From positions 1,137,181-1,201,180 of the forward strand of contig VWZL01002517.1 of NCBI GenBank assembly GCA_013396915.1: a stretch of DNA of 64,000 nt, read 5' to 3'. The position numbers were made by a program, and so were the translations under genes. Below, in pieces: positions 1-11,013 of this stretch (positions within the stretch are counted from its first letter, which is position 1; each line of letters opens with the position of its first letter). The notes below the pieces were generated by a model. It was not told the origin of the DNA. It saw only the letters and a list, made by a program, of their open reading frames with translations, and made no database searches. This DNA comes from Stercorarius parasiticus (lineage: Eukaryota; Chordata; Aves; Charadriiformes; Stercorariidae).

Positions 1-2722
1 AGGTAGCACGAGTCTCGTGACACATGGATTTGTCCCGAAAAATGCTCGTTCTGCATGGATGCTAGAGTGAGCTCATCTGCGGAGGAGGAGGAGGATGTAG
101 CACTGGGACAAACAGCACAAGGGAGAAAGCTGTGATTTTTTTTTTTTAAATAGCAGCCTGTGAAGTACCCAGGCGTAACAAGGATTGGTGTTTGCAAAGC
201 ACGCTATAAAACTACTTTGAGCAGATGGAGAGAGTGATAAACAGGTTGTAAGAGGCAGTAAATGTTCTTCTTCCTGTAGGTTAATGGCAAAGGCTTACAA
301 AGCCAAAAATGCTGTGTTCATATGAGTTGTTTTATTTGGAAATGCACGTGTCCGGGAATAAAATGAACATCAGATGATTTTTAAGTAATGGGGATGCCAC
401 TCAAAACGTCTAAAATGTCCTGTAAAGTGGCCAAAATAGTACCCCAAAATACTTTATTTCTTCTTTCCTCCAAAAAGACAAATTTGAGAGATATGGCAGC
501 TTTGGGAATTTTTAAAATAAAGCAGACTGGAAGAGGTGGGTAGAAGTGTGTGCGTTAGTCAGATCTTTCCCCCAGGTGACTTTCAGGTTTTATTAGAAAA
601 CTGAGTTCTAATCCATTTGTGTCACATCTGAAGTTTGTTTTTAAAAGGGCTACATTTTTTCCTCATTTTCTTCACCCTTTTGTAGGCGATAGCCTCTAAC
701 GTCTCCTGTTTCATGGCGTCTGACGCCTCCTGTTTCCTGGCCTCTTGGGTGAAATTAGATGCAAATACAATAAAATACAGTATATCGTGTAGTTGTACAC
801 CAGATACTATGTGCCATAGAGTATTGAATTCAGGGGCCTTAAAGGCAAATGTCATCCTGCATCTGCCAGGAATTTCTTGCACAGAACCTTTATTTTTACT
901 TCTCTTCCTTCGTTTATAAAAGTAACTACTCAAAAGAGAAAGTGGCTACTCACTTTTCTTGTTCTGCTGCCGCGTTGCCTAATTCCTTATCTTCCTATCA
1001 GTCAAACAGAAATAATCTGACAGCAGAAGCCGCTGTCTACATAAATCTAATTTTACATGGGTGGCGTTCGAGTGCAGCCTAAAAGCCAACGTCTTTCTTG
1101 AATTCACGAGCCAGCCTAAAAGCACAGCGGCACATTTTGCGAGGCACTGCCGTTGATTTATCGGTACTCATCGCCGTCTTCAATTTAATGGGCTCAATTC
1201 CTTTTTCAGTTAGGAGTCACCTGTGTCCCTCAGGCTGCGCCGAGCCCATGGGGAGCCTGCACGGCGACGGGGCTGCTCGCCCCGCTTCATTTACTAATCA
1301 GCACTGGGGGAAACACGGCGAAATTAAAATCATACTCCTCCTCTCTGAAAAAGTGCCTTGCAAGATTCATGCCTTTTTTTTTTTTTTTAAGTTATTTTGG
1401 AATATTAAAAGCCTGTTGTGCTGCCCAGAGGATTGGTATTGTTCAGTTTATGTACGTTAGCTTATTAAAACAAATAAACAAACCCAGTCGCTTGTAAAAT
1501 ATGTCGGGGTGACCTTAACAATTGGACTGAGTCGTTCTTGGTGGAGACATTTCTGAGCAGCAGCACTCGCAGAGCGTGCAGCTCGTCTGGGACCCTGCGC
1601 GGGCACCGCGGGAGAAGTTCTGCGAGGAGGAGGGAATCAATCCCCTTTGATCCGCTCTTTTTCACCGGCAAGAGGAGAGTCTGGTTTTCCCTGTGCACAA
1701 TCAGTGCAGGAGGCGCAATGAGAGAAGAGCTCAGGGGTGCCATGGCCCGACTTCGGCTGTGGGAAGGGCCCTGCTTCGGTTCTAGGGGAGCCGCGCTCGG
1801 GCTCCTTGGTCCCAAGTGCCGGGGGGTTTTACTTGGGATCACTTAAAATAATTCTGTTACACCGTGCCTTTTCTTAGTGAAACAGGACGCTTACTTTATA
1901 GTTGGAAAAAGGCACTTCTGTCCATCTTTGGGTGCGGGAATATGAAGAAGCTACTTTAAATATCAGAACATGGGAAAAAACGTCTGCTTTTAATTTGTTT
2001 ACAGAAAAGGAGTTTAAGCACTATTTGCCAGCCGTGGCGGGGCCTGGCTGGAGGAACGCACTTTCAAAAAAGAATTCAAAGAGCTTAAGCATATATGAAA
2101 GCTTTTATTTCCCATTACCTGTTTGAGTGGGAAGGTGTATTTTTGTTGCATTTCTTTAATGATGCCTTTTATGTGATATATTTAAATTCCACTACAGTAG
2201 TATTTCTAATTCTGGTTTCAATCTGTTGTACTTCTGCCAGAGGTGTTATGGGAACTGTAGCGTATGGAAAAACGATTTTGAGATCATTGTTTGCCTTAGA
2301 AACTAGCTTGTTTGTGTACCAAATCAATGTGTGTTGTATCCGTCAGAATAAAAGTTCGGCAGAATAGCCGGTCTCTGTTTCCTGGGTTGCTCTTGCCTGG
2401 GACACAACGTCAGGACAATTCCCCACAGGAATTCCAGTCTGTGGCATGAGCCATGGCCCCTCTCCATGCGGGTCCTGGCCAGCGGAGCCACAGGGTGCTG
2501 GCCCATCCCTTCCCCAGACTGAGCGCCATGAAGCATTGTTTAGTGACCGGCCTTCGATAAATGGTTACCTGGGCTTTGCCAAAGCACCTGCTGCGGAAGG
2601 AATGCCAGTCCTGGCAGGCTGACACCCGTCCGATCCTGTCCTGCGCCCCACTCTGAGAGCAGCTCACCCGCGGGCGGCCGTCCACAGCCCCCACACCAGA
2701 GGCGGCCCACGCTTTTTTACAG
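1..2722. other. Unique non-coding sequence, 3'-UTR-like near its end
   Basis: No recognisable gene or repeat family. Contents include T-runs near 137 and 1374, an imperfect two-copy tandem of about 24 bp at roughly 694-741, and an AT-rich stretch at about 1900-2350 ending in a plus-strand AATAAA. The open frames here look like chance frames. Confidence 0.6.
2347..2352 (+). terminator. AATAAA poly(A) signal candidate
   Basis: A plus-strand AATAAA follows about 400 bp of AT-rich, UTR-like sequence and is followed by T/G-rich sequence around 2370-2400. It would suit a transcript convergent with CTH. Hexamers also occur by chance in AT-rich DNA, so support is weak. Confidence 0.25.
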
Positions 2723-3347
2723 AGAATCATGGAATCATAGAATCGTGTTGGTTGGAAGGGACCTTTCAGATCATCAAGCCCAACCATAGACCCAGCACTG
2801 CCCAAGCCCCCACTACCCCGTGTCCCTCAGCACCACGTCTGCCCGGCTTTTAAACCCCTCCAGGGATGGCGACTCCACCACTGCCCTGCGCAGCCTCTTC
2901 CAATGCTTGGCAACCCTTTCCGTGAACAAATTTCTCCCAATATCCATCCTAAACCTCCCCTGGCACAACTTGAGGCCGTTTCCTCTTGTCCCATGGCCTG
3001 TTCCTTGGGAGAAGAGCCCGACCCCGCCGGCAACACCCTCCTTTCAGGGAGCTGGAGAGAGCGAGAAGGTCTCCCCTCAGCCCCCTTTTCTCCAGGCTGA
3101 ACACCCCCAGCTCCCTCAGCCGCTCCTCACAAGGCTTGTGCTCCAGACCCCTCACCAGCTCCGTTGCCCTGCTCTGGACACGCTCCAGCCCCTCAGTGTC
3201 TTTCCTGGCGTGAGGGGCCCAAAACCGGACACAGCCCTCGAGGTGGGGCCTCGCCAGTGCCCAGTACAGGGGGACGGTCACTGCCCCAGTCCTGCTGGCC
3301 ACACTATTGCTGGTACAGGCCAGAGTGCCGTTGGCCATCTTGGCCAC
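2723..3347 (-). mobile_element. CR1 LINE, 5'-truncated 3' end (~625 bp)
   Basis: The left end shows the CR1 terminal octamers in reverse orientation (GAATCATGGAATCATAGAATC), followed by TTGGTTGGAAGGGACC. The minus-strand frame at 2949-3347 gives a decayed C-terminal part of CR1 ORF2 (reverse transcriptase protein), recognisable by [20 protein letters not shown] and RGDL. It continues into the 3' tail with disrupted coding. The 5' end is truncated. It resembles the 18787 copy more than the other copies here. Confidence 0.93.
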
Positions 3348-4372
3348 ATTGTTTACATTATTTTACTTTGGTTTTTTTCACATTTTGTAATTTTAACACA
3401 AACTCTTTGAGCTTCTGGAGCAGATTCATACAGAAGAGCAGCGACACCACTGATGTGCTGGCAGCGTCCTCGGGACCTGGCACAGCGGCAGCGCATGGTG
3501 TGCTCCTCCGGCGAGCCACTGAAAACGCCACCATCTGTTTCTCCCGAGTTAAATTACATGACCTTCAGAAGAGAAACAGGAAAAGACTTCATGCAGTTTT
3601 CCCTTATCTCCAGCGCTCTGCCTGCTCCCTTACTGGTCGGTGGATTTTCGGCGATGGCCGTGCGGCGGTGCCGTGTTTCAGTGTGGACTGGCACCCCAGA
3701 GACATGGCCACTGGCCAATACGCGGGGCAGAGATGCCCAGCAAAGCTCATTGTTCAAAGTACAGCTTTTCTTGGCTCTGTCCGTAAAGGACATTCTCCTG
3801 GAAAAAGGAGTCCTTGTGAAGTGCCCCGTGGGCGGGAGCCGCAGGGCAGAACCCTGTTTATGGTGTAAATGAACTTCTCCTGCAGCTGGGGCAGAGCCCA
3901 GCCGCGGGCGCCGGAGCTCACCTCAACACTCGGTATGGAAACCCTGGAATCGGGGCTCTGCAGCTGATCAAAAGCACCTTTATTTGAATTTTTCCAACCT
4001 AGCATGACACTGCAGAACTGGAAATACTCACCATCACTTATTTTTTATCAGTTAGCATGCAAAGGCGAGCAGCTGGCCATCAGCGGCGATTGCTGCGTTG
4101 AAATCTTTCACTTCTGGGGAGCAGAGGGGTTCTAAGATTCTATGGACAACTTCATATGTGGATGCTTCAACAAAAAAGGGGACGCTCTTTGTACCTAACA
4201 GACCGAAACCGAATTACAGGCGGAGAAGCTCTTGTGACATACCCGCAGAGCCGTGCAGGGCTGCAGCGATGCCGAGCACCGTGGTGTGGGCTGAGGTCCC
4301 TTTGCAGTGTCACCCATGGCTCTGTGGCCCCACGTCGGGCCCTCCTGGGCGAGAGCAAATGACGTTCATAAA
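3348..4372. other. Unique non-coding sequence
   Basis: Lies between two CR1 fragments. No exon, RNA gene or repeat family was recognised. Confidence 0.6.
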
Positions 4373-4473
4373 ACCACAGAATGGTTTGGGTTGGAAGGGA
4401 CCTTAAAGCCCACACAGTTCCCCCCCCTGCCCTGGGCAGGGACACCTCCCACTAACCCAGGTTGCTCAAAGCC
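4373..4473 (-). mobile_element. CR1 LINE 3' tail fragment (~100 bp)
   Basis: Begins CACAGAATGGTTTGGGTTGG and keeps CCTGCCCTGGGCAGGGACAC and a degraded CCAGGTTGCTC block before homology stops. It is a short 5'-truncated CR1 copy in reverse orientation. Confidence 0.9.
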
Positions 4474-7400
4474 ACGGGACCAGAAAGGTATTTACAGGCT
4501 GGGTCCTGCGGGATGCCGCCAATTCATGGGGGCTCGGGTCACCGTGTAGCTCCCTGGTGTTAACGCTTCTGAGACTCGTACTTTGAGACGGCCGGCTGAG
4601 CCCCAGCTCCTTTCTCTGCATTATTATTCTGCTGCCGTTTGACTTGAGAATGACCGTTTATAAATTAACCAGCTGCTGCTTTTATGGTTTCCCAGGTTTT
4701 CCGGGCGGAAGCGTGGGCACCATCCTGGGGGCTGTGCTCAGGAGGGTCAGGATTGTCCCAGAGCTGTACCCCCGGGGATGGATGGCTGGTGTCCCCCATG
4801 GGGCAGAATTCGTCCCTTCCCCAGCACCGCCGCCATCGGGACCGAGCAGCTGCCTGATGGTGATGCCGCCGCCCGACTGCACACCCTGCAACACTCATGC
4901 TGGGTCTCTTTCAGCCAAACACCCCCGTGCTCCATTTTCTTCCGTGTTTCCATTCCTCCTGGGAAGCGCAAAGAGAAATTTCCCATTCTGCCGGGATTTA
5001 ACTGCTTTATGAAGGGAGCCGCTGGGGCGCGGGGGTGCTCAGAGCTGTCCCAGGCAGGGTGAAGGCAGGAGCCCCGGCTGCACGAGCCCTCCAAAGGCCG
5101 GCAGCGGCTGACGGCGTGCGGTTCACTCCGTAGATCCAAGCCGTTTCTGGTGGAGCCCAGCCGGTGGCAGTCCCTTGTCCGGCTTCATCGCGCTCTGGTT
5201 GCTCTCTGAACCTTTCAAATTTTTCAGGAATGAGGTCCAAAGGAGAATTAACTCTGAGTTCACCCGGCTCGTCCCTGCCGGTGTTGCCTTGAAGCAGAGA
5301 GCAGCCTCACGGGGCCGATGCGATGCTGGCAGGGGATGCTCAGGAGCTCAGCCCTCCCTTTGGTCCGCTGCAGAACACGAAAGAACGGCTTTGAATATAA
5401 AATATGTTAAATATGTTCAAATGCATTTTATAAAAGACAACGTATTTATATTTTGGGCCGCTTTGTTTTGATGATGAATTGTAGCAAAGGCTAGCAGCCC
5501 CGGCTATTATGGCTTTCTGTAAACAGACTGATTTAACAAACCTTGTCCGCCCTTCAACACACAGGCTGTTTGTGCAGAGGGAAGCCACAGTTATTACATG
5601 CATCCATTAGGAAAAATAAATTCAGCATTCATAAAGGCTCTTAGGCTTGCAGATGAAAAGAAGCATGCACTCCATTTTAGAGTGACTTTATAGTATGAAG
5701 AAGTAATTCCCAACAGTTGGAGTTTTATATGACAGGTCGGAGTCAGTTGGATTTTGCCTGATGTGTTTGCCATTCCCTGGCTCTGAACGTCAGCAGGCTT
5801 TAAAGAGCAGAGTCTAAAACATGCCTGGAAAAGCTTTGCCCACATTTGGGCAAGGTTTTGTCCCGTCCTGCCAGCTTCCACATCTCCCCCACCACGAGAT
5901 CCATGCAACATGCAGACGCCTCCAGCCCCTTCCGAGGGCGACGGCGCTCACCGTCAGGGAGCCTGGACCAGTCTCACCACTAAGGACTGGTGGACATCAG
6001 CCCGCCAACCAGAGGGATGTTCTGCCGGCGCTGGGATGAAGCCCACGTGCCAAGGGCGACAGCAGGGGAGGTTTTGGGGTGGGAATGGCCGGTGGCTGAG
6101 AGCTGACCCATCCCAGGACATCGCAGGCTGGTGATGCTTCAGACCTGGCTCCACCGCGGCATCCCCCATCCCTGCCCAGCGCAGGCCGCCGCGCCGGGGA
6201 CATCTCCTCCCCGCAGGGCAGAGCCGCCCCCTGGGACTCGGGTGTGAGGGATCTTAAATCTTCAAATATTGACACTTAAAACTATTTGAAACTCAAGAAA
6301 TCTTCGAAATATTAGCACCTTTTATAGTACATAAATGTGGTGAAGGCAAGGAAATACCAGCTTTTTGTAGGGTGCCTCATTTAGCAGAATGAAATGCAAC
6401 AAGGTTCAGTGGCTCAAGACTAAAACCAGAGAGTTTCACATTGCAGATTGGGTGCTGTGGGCTTAAAACAGTGACTGTGGCCTTAGAATAAAACCCCAAG
6501 AGGTGACAGAGTCTCTCCATCTCCCAGACGTGCCAAATCGTGACTCTTCCCCAGACAGGCTACGTCAGGACAGGTGAAGCCTCTGCTGGTGCCTTCGCCA
6601 GGTGCTGGCACTAAACCTCCTCACTGAAACCACCTCACTGCGCTTTCTGGCCTTCAAACGCTGCTCGTTTTTCTGTTAAATCTGTGCTATTACCTCGCGT
6701 CCAATGAAGAGGGGGAGAGTCACTAATTTACAGGAATTGGATGTGTCAGGAGACTCCAGAAATAAATGATTTTGCCTCAGAATAATCAGGTTTCTCCCCT
6801 CTTATCCCTTTCATGCTGCTGCTCTTGATCTTCTGAAGGTCCTTGTCAGGCTGATGAGACGAGGCTACAGACTCTGCAAATTACTGCTCTCTCCACTGGA
6901 GCGTTTCCCTTGTCAGCAGAAGAAAGCCTCCTTACTTCCACAGGGACAAACTTCAGCTGGAGCCTTTTAATGATGATGGTTTTCCCAAGCCATAATAATA
7001 ATAAAACGATCTCTGCTTCGCTGAAGAACGTCCTTTCAACCTGGCTGGCGGCTGGCTTCAGAAGCAGCCCGTGTTGCTGGCGCTGCCAGCCCGGTGGCAC
7101 GCTCAAAGCGGCGATAAAGCTGCCCCGGCAGGTGAAACCTCCTGAGAAATTTACATTACGAAGGGCGAGAACTTATTGTCCTTCTTGTCCCCTGCCAAAG
7201 CTGCCGCGTCCTCCCCGAAGGTGACGGAGCAAGACACGTGCTCATGGACCACAGACAGACGATGTGTGTGCGGAGGTGGCGCCGGCGGTGCCCAGCCTGG
7301 GGGTGCCATCGGTGGGACACAGGACCTGTAAGGATGCTGCACCCACGGTGACGTCTCCCACCCAGGGAGCAAGCAGGCACCGTCCTGAGAATAAAACAGG

Positions 7401-9317
7401 AAAGAACAGAAAACACCCCTCTAAAGCTAAAGGCTGAGCAAAGGTTTCCTCCAGAAGTCCCCCATTTGCAGGGGTCCTGCTCTTTCCTGCCCCCTCAAGG
7501 TGGGCACCAGCCCATGGTTTGCCCAAGCGAAGGGCAGGTGGGTCTCTGCGAAGCCCAGCAGTGGAAGGGCATCTGCTGGGCATCTGCTCCCAGCCCAGGT
7601 ACCGAGGTTTCTTCAGGACACCCTGAGAGCAACCTCCAAAGACAACTGAGAGTACAGACCCATTTAATGCCACATTAAAAATTAGGATTTTTTCTAAATA
7701 TATAATGAAGAAAAACAACCATAAAGATCAACCCAAACCTGAATTACTTCTGATCGTTCTAACTCCTACGTATCCTTTACAGTGGATGATTCAAACTATC
7801 CTACAGCTCAACCAGAGACCAAAATCCCGGAGAACTACAACTTGGTTTATGGAAATGCTTCGCGACCGGCCAGGGAGGTCTGCGGGAGACATAAACCACC
7901 TCGGCTCCATTAGAAGTCACCAAGCCCCTGCCAGCCTGCAGCATGACAGCATTTCACCCGGCGGCAAAATTTATTTCTGGTTTTAAAATGGCCATTCCCA
8001 AGTCTCATAAGCCGATCAGAAATTTAATAAAGGTAACAATTGTGATGGCTTTCAGGAAGTTTAATGAACTGAATTTTATTGATTATTTTTCTTATTAAAT
8101 GCACACCCAGTTCTACGGTATCTCTCACTGTGGCTGCATAATTAAACCAGGTGTTCGGTGTGTGATGAATATCAATATATTCTAACCGAAGCGCTTCTGA
8201 GAGAGCGTTTCCCACCATCCTCCCCAGCACGACTCGAAAGACCGGGGACAGCAATATGTCAGATTCTGCTGCCCACGCTGGGGTGTAAATCCACAGAGTG
8301 GAGCCAAAGACAGGAGATGTCTCTTGACCGACGTACCCTAAGGCAAGAGCTGCTGCAGAATGGATGCTCCACGGTGGTAGCGTCCACCCGTCTGTCCCTC
8401 TCTGCTCTGCACCACTCCCTGAAGGCTACATTCAACCCTACCAGGGGTAGGAATCTCCTTCCAGACTTGTGCCTTCACAACTCCTGTTGCTTTGACACCA
8501 CTGAACCCTGAACACCGACCCCGTTCCAGCCCCGCAGACCCCGGCTCCTGCCACCGCTGCCAGCCTCGGCCCGGATAATTCAGATTTCACTTGTGTGTCC
8601 CCAGCTGACACAAATAAAACTCCCATTTGCTGATGCCACAGTGATCTTTTAAATAGTATCTAATAACGCATTTGCCCAGAAGTTATTTTGGTGAGTCCCC
8701 CAGAATTAAGTTATGGATGAGTCATTTCAATCCAAGTAAAGAAAAAGATAGGATCGGTGCTGCAAAGGCAGCGGGCAGCTGCAACAGACGTCTCTGAATT
8801 ACACCACGAGTAGTTCACAGAAGCCATTCCCAAGCTTGAAAGGACATGGGTGCCTACCTCTGAGGGAGGAAAAAGATCCCTGATTTTTTCAGAAGCTTGA
8901 CCTGCTCTAAGAACCTGCAGCCATCAGAGCCTCATCGGTGCCGACCCAGGCGAGGGGGAGCCGCTGTTGAGGGCGAGCAGAGGCGCTGTTTGCATCATCA
9001 CCACATCAGGGAAAACATGTGACACACAAGCACTGCAAGTCCCTCCGAGCCGTCTGTGTGCCCTCCTCCCTGGGCAGAACATGGTTTGCCTTTTATTTTT
9101 TTTTTTTTAAAAGAGCACATCAATGCCACAGGGGGCTTTGGCAACAAGTACTTTGATGCATCATTTGCTAATGCAATAACAACTCTGCTTTGTCATCACT
9201 AAAGATCTCTTCATTATTATTTTTGTGATTGTTTTTGATTAGAAACCCACGTTTGGGTGATCACTGGATTGCAGCTCAGCTCTGCAAGTCACCTAGTGTC
9301 ACTGCCCTACAGCTTTT
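4474..9317. other. Unique intergenic sequence
   Basis: No gene recognised. It contains a short (AAT)n stretch near 6992 and a T-run near 9094-9109. The open frames are short, lack domain signatures and often overlap on both strands. Confidence 0.6.
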
Positions 9318-9815
9318 CACAGAATCACAGAATGGTTTGGGTTGGAAGGGACCTTAAAACCCACCCAGTGCCACCCCCTGCCCTGGGCAGGGACACCTCC
9401 CACCAGCCCAGGTTGCTCCAAGCCCCGTCCAACCTGGCCTTGAACCCCTCCAGGGATGGGGCTGCCACAGCTTCTCTGGGCAACCTGGGCCAGGGGCTCA
9501 CCCCCCTCACAGCAAACAATTTCTGCCTCACATCTCATCTCAATCTCCCCTCTTGCAGTGGAAAACCCTTCCCCCTCGTCCCACGGCTCCCCTCCCTGCT
9601 CCAGAGTCCCTCCCCAGCTTTCCTGGAGCCCCTTGAGGGCCTGGAAGGGGCTGGAAGGTCTCCCCGCAGCCTTCTCTTCTCCAGGCTGAACCCCCCCAGC
9701 TCTCTCAGCCTGTCCTCCCAGCAGAGGGGCTCCAGCCCTCCCAGCATCTCCGGGGCCTCCTCTGGCCCCGCTCCAACACCTCCGTGTCCTTCTGCTGTTG
9801 GTAGCCCCAGAGCTG
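9318..9815 (-). mobile_element. CR1 LINE, 5'-truncated (~500 bp)
   Basis: Starts with CACAGAATCACAGAATGG and the standard CR1 tail, then runs in reverse through the ORF2 C-terminal region and the block around TTCTCTTCCAGGCTGAA. Both strands stay open for long frames (plus 9257-9988, minus 9317-9910), which is typical of GC-rich CR1 DNA and does not indicate a gene. Confidence 0.93.
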
Positions 9816-10576
9816 GCACGGAGGCCCCAGTGCTGCCCACCCACCACCAGAAAGCTGGCCAGGCCCACCCCTGTCCTGCTGCCGGCAGACGATGGGCACA
9901 GACACTGCACACGCAGCAGAATCCAGGATCTGCGGCTGGTATTTTAAGACTCAGAAACCAAGGTTTTGGCTTCCAAGCCTGGCTTTAATTGCCCTGAGAA
10001 ATGCTGTGGGCGTTGCTGGCCTCGGCGCCTGGGCTGTGCTGTGGAGACAGCAGCTCCGGCCGCCCAGGGCCAGCGGCCAGCTGCCCGTGGCCTCACTCAG
10101 GGAGGCAGCGGCGCAGCTTAATGAGCCCAGCTACAGGCTGCCAAGCACCCAGCAGCGCTTATCCTGGGATAAACACATCCATCCGGCAGCAATGTTCGAA
10201 CACTGGTGACCATACGCCCCCGTCCTGCGCCCCTCCCTCTCCATGTCCACCCCAAACCATGTCCCTGGGTGTCCCCAAGGCTGGAGCCCACAGTGACAGT
10301 GGGTGGCCACCTTGGCTGCCAGTGCCCGACCGGTGCCGGTCCTTCGCATGCGCCAGCCTTCCCCCTGGACTGAGGGCATGAGGAGCTGCCGCAGTCCATT
10401 AGCCGCACCAGCGAACACTAATAATTAAAAGACCCGTCTGTCTGGGAACGGCGGCTCGTCCAGGCTCTGCCTTCCCGTGCCCGCCTCCAGCGCTGGGCTG
10501 GGATGGGGAATGGCAAAGCCACGCGCACCAGCGCATCGCACCCGCTCAACTCCTGCCCCATGCGAGCTTGGCCAGT
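9816..10576. other. Unique intergenic sequence
   Basis: GC-rich, with no recognised gene or repeat. The open frames at 9892-10209 and 10001-10381 have no domain signature. Confidence 0.55.
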
Positions 10577-11013
10577 TGTTATGGTCTGAAGAGCCCACAA
10601 CAATTAATTGTCATTTAGACAATTATTCTCTCACCTGATGACCCCTCCCCACCTGGGAAGNGCACCGGGGCGAGGAGTGCTCAGGATGGCAGCCGTTATA
10701 GAAAGAGAGAGAGAGAGCTCCTCAGCAAACTGTCTAATTTCTGTGGCGTGTGCCGTTGACGGTGTGAAATAATGCCCTCGGCAGCTCGGGGCAAGTGCCC
10801 GGGTCTCGCTCCTCCTCGTCCCCGCACCTGGGGAGCTGGAAACACTGAGACCTTGAAACCCGCACCCCAGAGCTGGCTGTAAAGGAAACACTGTCACAAA
10901 TTCAGACACTGGAGTCTTCTAGAAGTGCGGTTTTCCCCAGCGTTGGAAGAGACCTTACTGAAAAGTAAAATTACTGAAAGATGAATTAACCCCATGTCAC
11001 TCAAACCAGGACA
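10577..11013 (+). mobile_element. Solo LTR-like element, internally deleted
   Basis: Starts TGTTATGG and ends AAACCAGGACA, the TG...CA form of retroviral LTRs. It is flanked by CCAGT (10572-10576) and CCAGC (11014-11018), a near-perfect 5-bp target duplication. Most of it matches the reverse complement of 57266-57910 very closely, including an (AG)n run and the GAATAATTGTCTAAA... region. Compared with that copy it lacks about 240 bp exactly where a single N stands (10661), and it carries a different segment near 10925-10995. No gag, pol or env sequence is adjacent. Confidence 0.75.

Noticed and set aside
1..2380. PTGER3 last coding exon
   Set aside because: I looked for a conserved receptor C-terminus on the plus strand and found none; only the UTR-like end remains as a weak hypothesis.
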